Assembly: GCA_020284085.1 (NCBI GenBank)
Contig: JACEVL010000102.1
Location: forward strand, 511,501 to 575,500
Direction: 5' to 3'
Length of the DNA: 64,000 nt
Source: Aporrectodea caliginosa
Lineage: Eukaryota > Annelida > Clitellata > Crassiclitellata > Lumbricidae
The stretch's first letter is position 1. Each line of letters begins with the position of its first letter. Shown here piece after piece: positions 34,101 through 45,300 of this stretch. A program made the translations under genes and the position numbers. The notes below the pieces were generated by a model, which saw only the letters and a program-made list of their open reading frames with translations, made no database searches and was not told the DNA's origin.

Positions 34101-37100
34101 GGAAGATATCCTCTCTCTCCTGAAATTAAATAATTGTTTCTGCTGATAGCCTTAGACATGTGCGTGGGAGGCCTGGCTGTACGTACATCTGTGGCAGACG
34201 GGCTAGAGCGGTTGACCTGTAAAGCGGAGAGTACGCGTTTGATCCTTGTCCGGGGCGGTTACTGTGTAGGGACCGTGAGCAAGTCCTTTGCGCACAATAA
34301 TTGCTCTGCAATAATTGCTTCTGCGCCGCCGAGGCGTGTGCACTTCTGAGCTTTGGGCCACCTTTGGAAGAAGGCAGTTGCATTGTATCAAGAATGCTGG
34401 TGCAATCTGGAGGGTAATGGCTATAAAACGCAGTATTTCTGAGTAACATTCTCAAACCTGCAGGTCAAGCCTCAGTTTATCTCAAGGAACTTTGTGTGCT
34501 AGTGCTATCCATACCAGGTCGTAGATTCCTTCGCTCTGCCACGCAAGGCGACCTGGTTGCCTGTGGCTCTAACATCCACGGTGCTCCATAAAAGCTTCGC
34601 TGTGGTCAGTCCTTCCTTCTGGAAGAGGTTGCCTAGCAACCTCCGTAATGAACTTCTTGGTCTGTCTTTACCCCTTTGCCGCAAGCGTTTGAAAACCATT
34701 TTTTTCTATCATGGTTTGGTGTTGTCAGGTCGGGAGCGCCTCTGAGGAGTTTCTCTTGAAGTGGCGCTATATAAATTACGAATACAATTACAAAACCTAA
34801 GCCAGTTTCTGACAACTTTAACGACCCACAAGTAAATGGGAGGCACGATGCACTGCCTAAACTACTCAACCATGTCAACTGCAAACCCTACCTGACACTA
34901 TCTAACTGTACTTGAACTGATAAGTAAAACCTTACATTATAATAATAATAACAATAATAATAATATTAGAATGAAATCGTGTGTAGTTGACCTGAGCTAA
35001 TCTCTCAAGAACTCATACTACACACTGCAGACAAGTCAAATGCACATTCGTGCCATTTTGTGGCAGAAAACGCACTATCTTAGGCCCTACCACAGTGGAG
35101 TTTAAAACTCCAGCAAAGCATTTAATTCATAATTTAGAAATTCAGAATTATTCTGAAATGCACTTCTAAAGATCTGCTTTACCTGACAGGCCTCAAAGCT
35201 GATGGCATTGAAAATTCCCAGACCAAGCAACAGATTAATGAAATCATTTGACGCATCAATATTTTCAACCAAACTGCTTCTGGTCTCAACGAATGTTGCC
35301 TTCCAGTCCAGGTTTCGCAAACTCTTGTACTTTGAGTGTAAATCCAACATCCCCTGCCTTGAGTCCATGACATGAGGTCGAATATCGACCACACCAACAT
35401 CTGATTGATCAGTGTTTGGTCGGCCAAGGCTAAAATATTTGTCAACTACGTGTTTCTGGTTCGTTTCGACGAGCGCGTCACAGAATTTTAGGAAATCTTC
35501 AAATGGTCGTTTTAGGATCAGATGATCAAGAATTGCTGCGGCCCGATTGCTCCGTCCTGTCTTCACCTAACAATGACAACGTCAGGCAACCATAAGTGAA
35601 GCAACGTTATGGCAATGGGCAGAAAAACGCCAAGAATTTAATGACAGTACTTGCAGCTTGAAGTGGCACTTTATAACTGTCAGCTTACAATTACAACGTG
35701 AAACAACCGATCTGAAGAAGAATGTTAAAGCCCTGGGCGCAAGAGACGATCATTCAAAAACTTCAAAAGTCAACTGACAATCAGATAAACAAAAACAGAT
35801 CTATTTAGAAAGAGAAACGTGCACTCAACTACTGCTATATAAACCCTTAAATAAGTTTGCAAATACTTTTTCTTCAACTTTTACGTCGCGACTGATTAGA
35901 TCCATCAGATAGGCAGCCATTTATGCAGAGCTTTCAAGATGTTCTTGAAAGCAAACAATAAATGTCATGCTTGCTAATTAACTCTCAAATAAACATTTTC
36001 CACTAAATTAGAAGAAAACGGATTTTAAATTAATTAGTGCCAGCACGTGGACATGTCCAACATTGATTCCACTATTGCTTTCTTGACAAAAATTAAGTAA
36101 AATTACGTTAAAAAACCCTGAAAATTAAATAATTAAAGCCGGAAATCCCACCAGGAATGTATCCTGCATCCAATCCATGATCACTTTCTTCCCAACGAGA
36201 TAAGTAAACAGTCCATGATCTGGATCGATTTCACTAACGAGCATCGGATAATTATCCCGGATCAGGTCCCCCCAGACGTTCCTCAGCGGATGATTGGACG
36301 GCGCTCCGTCGCCTCCGGGTCTGGCGTCGGCCTGCGTCAATTCGGTTGGCACGGGATTTAGACTGAGGCAGTGGCTGATTACGTGTCCCTGGTTGCTCTT
36401 CTCAAGTGCCTGACAGAATTTGACAAAGTCTTCGAACGGACGTTTGGACAGAGCGGTCAGTATAGCTGACACCTGACTATAGCGTCCAGTCTTACTCTGA
36501 AACATTGACAACCAATAATTCTACTTCTCTTTCCACTGAATCACTCCTTTTTGACTCAATCAATCAATCGATGAATCATTCAATCAATCTGGCAATCAAT
36601 CAGTTCATGTATTCATTAATCAATATTACCAATCGCTCAATCAATGAACGAATGATTGAATCAATCAGTATGGCACTCAGTCAGTCAATCACTCAATTAA
36701 TCAATCATTCATGTATCCATTAACCACAAATTCCTCAATCGCTTTAGAGCACAATGTATGCAGTGTCTTCATGCAGATCTTAAGAGATGCTACATAACCA
36801 GCCAGATACAATGTCAAACACATATATACATATTACCATCACAAATCGATCACTTGAAGCGGCAATTGATTGACATCTTGTGCATTATTAGATCAGACTA
36901 AATCTGTTAATCCACCCTGAAAATCAGTCCCTCATTCCAGCCCGCGAGTTGAAGTGTAAAGAAAACCACAAGCAGTCAGTCTCAGTGCACAATCGTAAAC
37001 CCAACTTACCTTAAAGCTCTGGCAGGTTCGGTTGTTGAAGACCTTGAGGCCTTCAAGGTGATCGATAAAATCTCCCTCGGTGTCGATCATCTTGCACAGG

Positions 37101-37180
37101 TCAGGTCGATTTTTTGATATCACCTCCTTCCACGCGCCCTCCATATCTCCTCTCCAACCAGCATCTTGAAGTAGTGTCAT
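25199..37180 (-). CDS. Initiator caspase with three tandem CARD domains (caspase-2/9-like)
   Basis: Ten exons, 781 aa: 37010-37180, 36152-36496, 35183-35566, 33501-34119, 32828-32910, 31983-32150, 31347-31590, 26551-26628, 26003-26112, 25199-25342, all GT-AG and in phase. Residues 1-345 hold three CARDs, each split at mid-domain by a phase-0 intron; the second halves share RPFEDFVKFCQALEKSNQGHV-like wording. A Gln/His-rich linker repeats SINLHPQ-type units. The protease domain starts near 520: RGRCVIVNN, the catalytic His in FLLSHGE (H618), the catalytic Cys in QACRGD (C669, codon split by the LTR-bearing intron just after it), and the small subunit with FRDFLVGYPTQ, SFRNTIFGSWYI and the C-terminal SLYFFPG, closest to caspase-2. 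A likely interdomain cleavage site is QTD-A (D681). CARD caspases start apoptosis after recruitment to adaptor platforms. Known family members normally carry one CARD or two DEDs. An upstream 5' UTR exon is possible. Confidence 0.9.
26175..26510 (-). repeat. SINE-like repeat with tRNA B-box and LINE-type tail
   Basis: The minus strand has GAGGTCAGGGGTTCAAATCCCC (complement of 26460-26483), a B-box-like sequence next to TCTGTC repeats. The other end (26175-26200) is the TATATAGCACCTT motif shared by other SINE and LINE tails here. It lies in the caspase intron between exons 8 and 9. Confidence 0.4.
26840..26905 (+). repeat. LINE/SINE 3'-tail fragment
   Basis: GGAGGTGCTACAGAGGTGCTATATAAATG followed by TTCATTACATTACATG: the same structured motif and TTACA tail as the LINE at 15226-16559. 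Confidence 0.5.
27113..27549 (+). repeat. 5' LTR
   Basis: 437 bp, ends TGTTA/TAACA. A TATA box (TATATAA, 27199-27205) lies about 90 bp in, so transcription should start near 27230. No AATAAA was seen inside. Confidence 0.93.
27543..27795 (+). repeat. Four tandem units containing the primer-binding-site sequence
   Basis: The genuine site at 27552-27569 lies in a unit CGTAACATATGGGGGCTCGT... (27543-27582). Related units follow at 27618-27657, 27690-27725 and 27758-27795, progressively diverged (GGGGTCTTGCCCGGGATT, GAGGGCTCGCGGGATT, GAGTTTTGCGAGAATT). Each also copies the last bases of the LTR (CGTAACA). Confidence 0.85.
28123..30324 (+). CDS. Single long ORF of the LTR element: gag-like/protease-relic protein of unknown function
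   Basis: Intact 733-codon frame (ATG 28123; an upstream in-frame TTG exists at 28117). The N-terminal 90 residues are highly charged and probably helical (MGPWKNLEEKRAKAIACK...). Around residues 225-270 there is a stretch like the second half of a retropepsin: VKVPLVDIRIECEF, then SGIDLIIGNDVC, where retropepsins have an I-(I/L)-G-x-D motif. The catalytic D-T/S-G triad itself was not found. The middle is rich in Val, Asp, Glu and Cys. Near residues 630-650 there is a hydrophobic segment (FVFLWMVLTVLVLSA), and another is close to the end. No CCHC knuckle or polymerase motif. The open frame implies recent selection or recent copying. Its role is unknown. Confidence 0.6.
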   Translation: MGPWKNLEEKRAKAIACKERRKQRKCEDRVGNRPLKEATIFCERFMKRMNNDSRSDSWSWEERRRIENEIRAEISREFDELAEQISSTKSSNTRTGSTNDSAQNVGFPSETNRNKLSQVHDTPKDCLEEDGHESDLCLMFDESLHSDSDSVSHAEPINVSCETHEEDWHASEWPLCCKGVLFPRVGSQRQIVVKRDHEAKYSMASWDSFNFLDFQVPDVEDRMQAGDGKMVKVPLVDIRIECEFVSGTIRCGYSYMIPTISGIDLIIGNDVCTVEQPLEGSISTDVVGVDIDAVNVREGLMCSTDAMHVDNLSRMVIDSNEVCMNVESSVEIGHTSECLDVRLEESLRVCECASEDLKLDECLGNFAVEAQEQLLLLSEDRNSRDFSKLDMNVVSEMCLGDSQMVNDCKALLSMDSVMTTVVCDNISHTKFFNESSSNVAVMYMNVDCGERVILVRTVVLLQHYGQMTNGLNDVFTQVVTIMPCTQMGQLLHESMVASHVLLTEECMHDDIFESSLKLENVVEQLNVCLTDVVHECDDIFLESDELLPDVVQDFVEDEVILNECQLNEVQDTYDVFLDWTGISMEIVGIGCLESYLCAQVYLQNVFARMELLVVEECWLLRRLTRRESKGVSAFVFLWMVLTVLVLSARDSSVTSCTAFYVFLPSVEMDVKLPLVGILADVHVFEVCVGFVQLVYTDSLWKFGCGLQRCFLKVAYRNESSELVLRFSLSVHLW
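30611..30623 (+). other. Probable polypurine tract of the LTR element
   Basis: TGTGGTCCGGGGG ends two bases before the 3' LTR at 30626, the position of the plus-strand primer in retroelements. It is short and interrupted. Confidence 0.5.
30626..31062 (+). repeat. 3' LTR
   Basis: 437 bp, same sequence as the 5' LTR by eye, followed by the target duplication ATAT and a short TA microsatellite. Confidence 0.93.
34500..34795 (+). repeat. LINE 3'-end fragment (RT C-terminus)
   Basis: Plus-strand reading gives KSFAVVSPSFWKRLPSNLR and LCRKRLKTIFFYHGL, the C-terminal wording of CR1/L2-type LINE polyproteins, followed by AGTGGCGCTATATAAATTACG. Located in the caspase intron between exons 3 and 4. Confidence 0.7.
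36535..36720. repeat. TCAA/AATC tetranucleotide microsatellite
   Basis: Degenerate TCAATCAATCAA array between caspase exons 1 and 2. The ORF across it is repeat-driven. Confidence 0.8.
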
Positions 37181-37768
37181 GATTAAAACCTAAATAATCT
37201 AAAAAGACATATAATTATTTGCCTAAATAAAGTCTCTCTCAAAGAAGAGTGGTCCAAAGCTATGCCATATTTAAAAAAAGTTTCAGTCTGACTTCAAGAT
37301 GTGGCCTCACTTCGAGTTACAAATATGATTTGATGAGAATCACAAAATCCGATTTTCAAAATAAGGGAACACTTGGTGCGCGTGTGAATGGGCCAAATTT
37401 CACATGGTTTTTTCTGGTTTTTATCCATAAAAAACCGTCAAAAAATTATAGAAGTACTGAGGCATTACTTGAGTTTCAATAGGGTGATAACATCTATTTT
37501 TAACCGATGTTACGTAGCGACAATATGACCAGGATGTTTTTATTACGAAAACTGACCAAAGACGATCTACTGGATTTACAACTAGCGCATTGAAAAACGT
37601 CTTTTGAAGACAAGCAAAATAGTTTAATACGCGATATTCGTTAAAATACCTTAAACGATGTAAATTATTAATCATATCAAAAGTGCACGAATACCGGGTT
37701 TTCCCCAGCGTAATTCAACAAACATTGACGAATGAAGCGCAGCAGATTCATATAACCCTGAGTAACCA

Positions 37769-37778
37769 GCGCCATCTT
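37769..37778 (-). promoter_or_regulatory. YY1-type motif, candidate caspase promoter
   Basis: AAGATGGCGC on the minus strand, 589 bp upstream of the caspase ATG at 37180. Together with acceptor-like TTTAG sequences just before that ATG it suggests a short 5' UTR exon near 37.7 kb. Confidence 0.35.
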
Positions 37779-37799
37779 AAAGTGAGCAAATTCAATTAA

Positions 37800-39197
37800 A
37801 TATTTTGATGGGTATTACCATTACCTCCAAAAATTACTATGTACATTAACACGTATGTTATCTGACTCTGCTAACCTTCATTAACTTTCTGCAGAAATAG
37901 TTACTATACCTGTATACCATAGTGTGGACAACTTGTACCCACGAGGTCACGAATATAGTTACTTCGGTCGCGCGTCTGTGTGGTATCTCGTGTGCCATCG
38001 ACTGTTGGATTGCAGATTCGTGGTCCAAAACGGAAGATTTTTTCGAAGCTCTACTCGGATAATTAAAATAGTTTTATGGCGGATCTGTAAGTTTAAAAAA
38101 AGTAGAGAAATAAGCAGAGCCACCCTTAATAAAACCTAAGCGATATTTCTTTGTGGGGTACGTTTAGCCAGAACAATTTATTTCCGACCATAACTGCAAA
38201 CCAGGTGTCACCATCGGTACACTACGAACCATGCAGCGACGAGTTTTATTCATGATGCGCCGGTTCAGAACTAAACATAATATCCAGTAGGGGCCTAATG
38301 CTAATATTATTAACATTACTGGATGTAGACTTCTGTTTATAATATTGTATGTTTTATTTTACTGACATTGTCAGTAAAATAAAAAAGACTCCCGCACGTT
38401 CCCTTAAGCCTTAAGGGACACACAAGGAATCCATGTGTATAATAGGTCCTTGAGGGACACACAAAATCTGGGTCACGGAGGTCAGCTCAGGTTGTGCAAA
38501 TATAGAGGTGTAACTCAGGTGTTGATTTACAATCAACATCAATTAAATACGGCTTTCCTTTTTCTTACTCTTCATACTTATAAATTATTATGACACGTTT
38601 AATTTTACAAATTTTAGCTAGAAAAATACAGTTTAATTCGCAGAAATATCTTCGAAACTGATTAAAAATGACTCAATAATTCTTTTACGATAGTTTATAG
38701 ACGCCTTCAACTGAAATTGTTTTCTATGCATTCGAAAGGTGGCAGCCGTGTTTTAAAACTATCCATTGCGTGGGATTCTAGCAATCCTTCACAAGTTTAA
38801 CCAGGGACCCGGGAACCTATGGCGCCACTGCCGCCGATGCTCACCCAAATATTGACCCTGTGGCGCCAAGGCAGGGTCATGCTCACACAACTTTTTGGAA
38901 ACAGTAATACTATGAAAATAACGCAGTAATGGAACCTAACCAAAGCCAGCCAAAGCTGGCCCTGGCATTAAGCAAAGGGCAGCAGACAACTGTCAAGTCT
39001 TGCAGGATGACAAATTGTGCGAATCATGGATACTTGATACTTGGCTACTCTTTGGGCCTAAACGGTACCACATGTGTAAATGTGTTTGTCGGAAGTCGGA
39101 GGTAGGGGCCTACTGAAGTGACACGGGCATTCTACAAGAATGGGCGAACTGTGGTTGCAGACAGTACAGCTAATTATTAAGACAGCTGTGATATATA

Positions 39198-39239
<42 letters not shown>

Positions 39240-40218
39240 ATAAACATAGGCACAATATTCAGTGTTTCGGCTCTCAGAGTGCCTGGAGAAATAGAGACTA
39301 GATCAGTTCTTCTCGAGACTCCGTTCGAGTGTATACAGAGGATAATAAATAATTTTGAATAAATAAAATTGGTAAATAAAGAAAGTGCAGCAATGTCTAG
39401 CGGACCGCCTTTGAAGGCATTTAAACAGTCTTTTCTGTCGTTTTGTAAGTCACCTGCAGCTGGGAGGTCTGATGGTAAGTAGGCTACAACTAAATAAATT
39501 GCATTTCACATTTATAAGCAATTCGCCACAGCGCAAAATAATATGAGCATAGGAAAAATTTGACAAACGGCATTAGGCCTATACCTGACAAATTCCTGTA
39601 AATAAATTTTATTTTCTTCCATGCAAGAAATCCATCTTCATCGCATGTCTCATAATCGTAATAGTAATAGTAATGGTATTTTTGATTGCTAAAGCAGTTA
39701 TTGACTTATTGTGCTATTGTCGCCTTTTATGTTATCAATATTGAGCGTAATAAACCACCAGTGGTTGCAAAAAAAATTACAAAATATTGTTATAGATAAT
39801 ATCAGGCAAAATGAATAATTTTATCCACCTTAGGTCTGTGGCCTACACGGCTGAGGTTGGCTCACACAACTTTTAAACACTTCCCGGGCCTCTGAGTTTA
39901 ACGACTTTTGAGACTCTTTCTCTGTCCATCAGTTACCGCAAAATAGTAACTCGTTACAGTAACACGATAAAAGTAACGCAGTAACTCACAATACTGCTTA
40001 TCAGTAACTATAGGTACTGTAACTAGCAATTTTTTAAGAGTAACTATACAACACTGCAGATCACCCTCCAATCGAAGGACAGATAGCGGCTTCAACTGGA
40101 ATGAATCAATAATCGATTAAATTGACCAGAATGCAAATATGTTTTGGAATGCCATCGATTGAAGCCCAATTCATTTAAACTGGAACTACATAAGTTTAAA
40201 GATTATCACATTATTTTG
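37800..40218. other. Intergenic stretch, no gene recognised
   Basis: Contains a TA tract (39190-39242) and, at about 39890-40060, a sequence rich in AGTAACTCGTTACAGTAAC whose right edge (complement CAGTGTTGTATAGTTACT) resembles a hAT terminus without an identifiable partner end. No supported coding region. Confidence 0.5.
39190..39242. repeat. TA dinucleotide microsatellite
   Basis: Nearly pure (TA)n tract in intergenic DNA. Confidence 0.9.
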
Positions 40219-40438
40219 CAGTGCCGGATTAACTTTTTAGAGGCCTGGCGCAAACAATGCAACAAAACTAAAGTAGGCCCTCTATCCAATCAAATTATCA
40301 AAAAAATGGGGAAAAATTAATTATATAGAAAAACATACTTTAATAATTTATAAACACAAAATGTAGCTGTGATAGGATCATAGGAGATTTTTTAATTTTA
40401 CTTGTTACAGTTCAACTGTTCAAAAATGTTCGTCGAGT

Positions 40439-41298
40439 TTAAAAGTCTTTCCTTCGCGCTTTTAAAGTAGAGAAAGAATCAATGATATCTTGAAATTCAA
40501 GATCTGTCAAGATTTCCGACTCCATGTTCAAAAGAGTTAAATTTGCCAACCTGTCCTGGCCCATTGTTGACCTCAAAGATGATTTTATGCGTTTTAAATG
40601 ACTGAATGATCTTTCTCCACTGCAGTTACTTATAGGCAAAGTTAAGTAAATACGTAGTGCAATACAAACATTTGGAAAGCCGTCTTTCAGATTATAGCGG
40701 TACATTATATTCAGCATCTTTTGTGGAGTAACTGCAAAATAAGCGCCCAGTTGATGGCGAATACAAGAGCCAATGTCTCAGAATTTTTCCCCGTTTGGTG
40801 TGATCGTAAAAAAGGAGAATCGTTTAGTTTTCTTTTGGTACTATTCAATTTTACTTTATTCCCATGTTGTTTTATGGATTTAGAGTACATGCCATCTTGA
40901 TTACGACATGGTTCAGGTCCCATCTGCAGCCAATAACTGACCAAATCTTCATTTATAGTCCACAGAGCAGCATCTGTTTGTGGCACGTTTCCAACAGATT
41001 GATTCTCTTGTTTTAATAGTAGATCTATGGTAGTTTCAGATTTAGGCATATCAATGATATCATTGCTGAAATCAAGGGTGTCTGTTGTTGGCATTAGTGC
41101 TGACACTGCTGAGCGGCCTAAGCTTGAACTGCATCCAGCTTCTGACGCTGAGTCGACACCATCTATAAATTGCGGCACTTCTCGTGTTTTTACTGCCAGA
41201 AATTTATCAATAGGCCTACTACCACGTTGCTGTTTGCCTACCTCTTCAAGTTCGCGTTTTCTTTGACGTTTCTGCCAACCGGACTCAAATTTCTTCAT
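40439..41298 (-). pseudogene. hAT (ZMYM1/TTF-type) transposase with the catalytic middle missing
   Basis: The N-terminal frame (41298 to 40711) starts MKKFESGWQKRQRKREL and has the pre-TTF wording DAALWTINEDLVSYWLQMGP. It runs directly into a second, overlapping frame (40717 to 40439) encoding the C-terminal dimerisation domain: LPISNCSGERSFSHLKRIK and STMGQDRLANLTLL. The several hundred residues between them in complete transposases, including the DDE centre, are absent. This is an internal deletion derivative that can only be mobilised in trans. Confidence 0.82.
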
Positions 41299-41562
41299 TT
41301 TCTTTAGGCCTACTTATTTTATTTGTTTAAAAATTAAAATTAAAAAAAGAAATAAGCAGCTACATAAACACTAAATAGTAGATAATAATATTACATGGAA
41401 CATACACTGTGTCGTCTGTACCGTACGCATATCTATATTTTATTTGGTGATGGCCCATGATGGACCCCATCATGCGCATAAATTGATTACGTCATACGTC
41501 ATCATTACAGTACACAATTAATTAGTACGTCATCATTATAGTAGTTGTACTGTAGAAGGCCT

Positions 41563-41784
41563 CAGGGCCGTAAATCCTGGGAAGGGAAGGGTGGGAATTC
41601 CCTCCCCACTTTTATGCTTGGGGAGAGAATGTGAAGGAATTCCCTCCCCACTAGTGGAAGTTATTGTTTTGCTCAATGCATTAATTAAATAATTATAATT
41701 CCTATGCAGTGCTGTTATATGGGCTTACACTCTTTTGAAGGGCAGCTTTCCCTCCCCACATGTCAAAACAGATTTACGGTCCTG
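41563..41784. mobile_element. hAT-like MITE nested in the 40219-41984 element
   Basis: 222 bp, inverted ends CAGGGCCGTAAATC and GATTTACGGTCCTG, exact 8-bp duplication GAAGGCCT at 41555-41562 and 41785-41792. It carries repeated AATTCCCTCCCCAC motifs. Confidence 0.93.
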
Positions 41785-42228
41785 GAAGGCCTGTTTTTAT
41801 AATGCCACCAAATTTTATATGCAATGCTTGTTTTAGAAATTAAACATTTTAAATAAGCCGGACTGTGACTTATATAAACAAATTCGATCGGATAATCGGA
41901 TTTCTCAATGTTTTTTTAAATTTTTACCTCCGAAAGAAGGCCTGGCGCAAGTGCGCCAGTTGCGCCATAGTTAATCTGGCACTGTTATTTTGTGCTTGTT
42001 GACGCCTATCGAAAGCCCGTTCCGAAGGATAGCGCAACTTTTTTTACCTTATCTGCTTACCAATCTTGTTTGACCGAGCGCTTATGAATAAGCTGGTCCC
42101 CGTGACTTCGTTAAGTTAGGCGCTATAGAAATCTCGATATTATCATTGCAATGGGTCTTCCGATTGGAGAAGAGAGCTCTTCTGTATAATAGCGCAAGAA
42201 AACGTATTCTGACCGGACCGCGTACGTC

Positions 42229-42245
42229 TATATAAGCAGCACGTG
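42229..42245 (+). promoter_or_regulatory. TATA box and E-box of the SLC5-family gene
   Basis: TATATAAG (42229-42236) followed by CACGTG (42240-42245). Transcription would start near 42260, giving a 5' leader of about 130 nt before the ATG at 42394. Confidence 0.6.
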
Positions 42246-42393
42246 TGAGCGCCCTTGGTGTCTTTGTTGTTTATCGGGGAACAGAGGCCGTGTAGGGTCC
42301 GTAGGTCTCTCTTGCACCCCTTCTTATTTGGGTCACAGGCTCTCTTCTCAGGGGGTCTTTACGTGGATTTGTCTTAAGACGAATAGTTGCGAA

Positions 42394-45300
42394 ATGATGG
42401 ACGAGGACGTTGAAGTCCGGCGGGAGTTTCATTGGGCGGATTACTTGATTTTCGTCGGCGTTTTAGTTGTATCGCTCATCATTGGTCTGTATTATGCAAT
42501 GACGGGTGGAAAACAGCAAACAACGAAGGAGTTCTTGATGGCCAACCACCAGATGAAGACCCTCCCAGTCGCCCTCTCCATTCTAGTCTCCTTCGTCAGT
42601 GGCATCCTCGTCCTAGGGACCCCGGCCGAGATGTACACCCGCGGCACGCAGCTCTTCATGCGAACCATCGGGTACTGTGTCGCCTGTTTCCTATCGAGTC
42701 GTCTCTTCGTTCCTCTCTTCTTCTCTCTCAAAGTGACCAGTTCTTTTGAGGTGAGTCCCTTCCCTCCCCAGAATCCCGAGGGACACGGAGAACACGCAGG
42801 GGTTCGTCCGGCAATGGGGCCGATTCTTTTGTTCTTCCCGCCTTTCTTACCTTCCGGTTACGATTGTAATTACCCTGAAACAGAAAGTAATAAGGCGGGT
42901 AGTCGTACAGTAAGTAAACTAAGCAAGCTAGCGACTAAGCAGATAAAATAATTGTTTAATTAGAAAGTTAATAATTTATTAATTACGTATGCAAACAGAT
43001 AGTTTAGTAAGTAAGTAGATTTTTGGTTTAACAAGTAAGTGTGCAATTGATTTAGTTGGTAATTTAATGGCCATGTAAATAATGAAATATGTCGATAGGC
43101 TGCCTATAAACGTGTTGATACCAGAATTAGTATACTGTAAAATGCAAAGGCAGAGCACTTGAGTGGTGGCTACTTGAAGTTCAATTGAAGCCAAGTTGAA
43201 AGTGGTCAAAGGTCAAGAGAGGGAAAATCTGTTCAGATACTCAGGTCATGACCAGAAATTAGTGCATAGGTCATGACCTCATGACCCTAGACCTGCCCAT
43301 ATGAAGACTGTGCAAGGTGATTAAGTCTCTGCCCCATATTTTGGGACAATTTTATGTAATGTCTTTGCGCATAGTTTTAGGAACAGCTGTTGAAGAAGCA
43401 AGGCAGTCCCTTAGGCTAGCCTTAAGAGGCAGCCATGGGTATGAAGTATTAGCAGCTTCATTTTCTTGGCCTTGGCATATGAGGGTTGGGGAGCCAGTCC
43501 TCTCCCTCATCGTCTGATCTCCCCACTGACAGTGTGTGGTCGATGTACTCATTATAGCTGAGTTGGCTCAAGTGGAGAAGAAACCGTGAAAGAGATTTCT
43601 GCTCTGGTGGAGATTTGAAACCCTGACCTCTCGGTTGACAGTCCAGCATGATAACTGTTCGACTATCATGCACTCATAATTTGACTGATGTAGTGTTCAG
43701 AAAAGGTTTCAAATAAAGAAATCAAGAACTCTGTATTGGTTGTTTACTGTTGAGCAGACAAAGAACTTTGGTCCAGTGCATTTGTACATTTATTTGTAAT
43801 GTAATTTAAGGGTAGCATTTATGTAGCACGAGTTTTATGCTGTAGCATGACAGATGGGTTTTTAAATGATGTCGACTCTAATCTGATCTAATCTAGAAAG
43901 TTCTGGTGTAAGATTATTGTAACACAAAAGGCGTTGCGCTTTAATCATTCTGGGATCAAACTGTGTGACAGTCTGTTTACCAGGACTGATCGAGATTTCA
44001 GAGGTCCAGTGAATTTGAAGAGATGAGGCATGTTGGGAAATCCACGGATCTTATCAGGAATCTAACAAATCCAGAGTATTAAGTCGTTTCCTAGAGAACC
44101 ATAATGGGTCATTCCATCTCAACTCAACCAATGCCTCCCACTCGACCATCTCCGAATTGGCTGAAATTTTTACCACATGTTGCAAGATATATAGGATGGA
44201 AAAATCCAAAATATTTCTGCAATATTTAAAATACTTTCCAAGATATCGGGGATTCCGTGACCCCACCCTCCGAAGGCACTTCGCGAAACTTCGAGATGTC
44301 CACTTTTTGAAATTTGATATCTCTGGAGCCGTTACACCAAAGTAGATGATTTTATTTTTGCCTGTACAGTTTCTTGCATAGATTACAAAAATATAATCAT
44401 TTTTATTGTGTGTCCTATAATTTCAGCTGTAATAAATGTCAAAGATGCCTTCATATTCATTTTATATCGAAATTCTGCAATATTCAGTGATCAATATCTC
44501 CATATGTACCAGGTACAATACATTCAAATTTTCTATGTATACTGTCTATGTTGCTGGCAATAACTTGCCAAAGTTTGACTTGATTAATTATTCACATCTG
44601 CCGGATATAGGCTGTCAAAGTTGACCAAATCTGACAACGGGGGTTAAAGAGCAAAAATATTCCCAAAAAGGGACATATAAATTTTATATTTTTATTGCAT
44701 TTTCTGATAGACCATAGATCGATTGATAAGTGTTCCAAAAATCTTAATGGGGTTTTTTGTTTTAAGGACTTTACAGTGTGTCAAAAATGGTCGTTTTTTG
44801 GTATCGCGAGTTGCAATCATGGGTGATATTTGACAGACTTGTTACCCTAAATATCAATATCAAAACTGTGAAACCAATGTGATCACTTTTCTAATATAAA
44901 TGAAACATAACCAAGTAAATCTTATTAAATTTATAGTTAACATAAGCATTTCTTTATCATAATCAAAGTGACTTTATGAATGAAATGTAGTGTTCTTTGG
45001 TGGTCTGTCAAACTGCTTACAATTGTGGAACTGCTGAACATGTAAAAATATCAAAATAAGTAATTAAAGTCATTTTGCATACAGCATCATATTTTGAAAG
45101 TATTTCTGTGCATAAGATGAAAATTTTGTTGTTTACTGTCTTCCATACAGAATTGTCCAGCTAGTACTGACATGCACTGTTACTGCGTGCTTGAGATGCT
45201 GACACTAAACAAAGGACAAATTGCAAAGGAACACAGCAAATGTCATCATGTCTTGGCCAAGTCAGACAATAGCTTGCCCTACTTTGTGTATTGTCGTGAA

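Larger units (their letters stand above)
40219..41984. mobile_element. hAT transposon with TTF-finger transposase, internally deleted
   Basis: 1766-bp element with ends CAGTGCCGGATTAACTTTTT and (right) TAGTTAATCTGGCACTG. The exact 8-bp duplication TTATTTTG lies at 40211-40218 and 41985-41992. Second inverted motif pairs (GGCCTGGCGCAA near both ends) extend the termini. It holds the two ends of a transposase gene on the minus strand and a younger 222-bp MITE. Confidence 0.93.

Noticed and set aside
25199..37180. Caspase as a pseudogene broken by the retrotransposon
   Set aside because: All ten exons keep frame, splice sites are canonical and the catalytic residues are intact; the insertion is intronic.
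42328..42393. Upstream extension of the SLC5 start
   Set aside because: The in-frame extension has no ATG (it would begin at TTG) and the conserved family N-terminus begins after the ATG at 42394.
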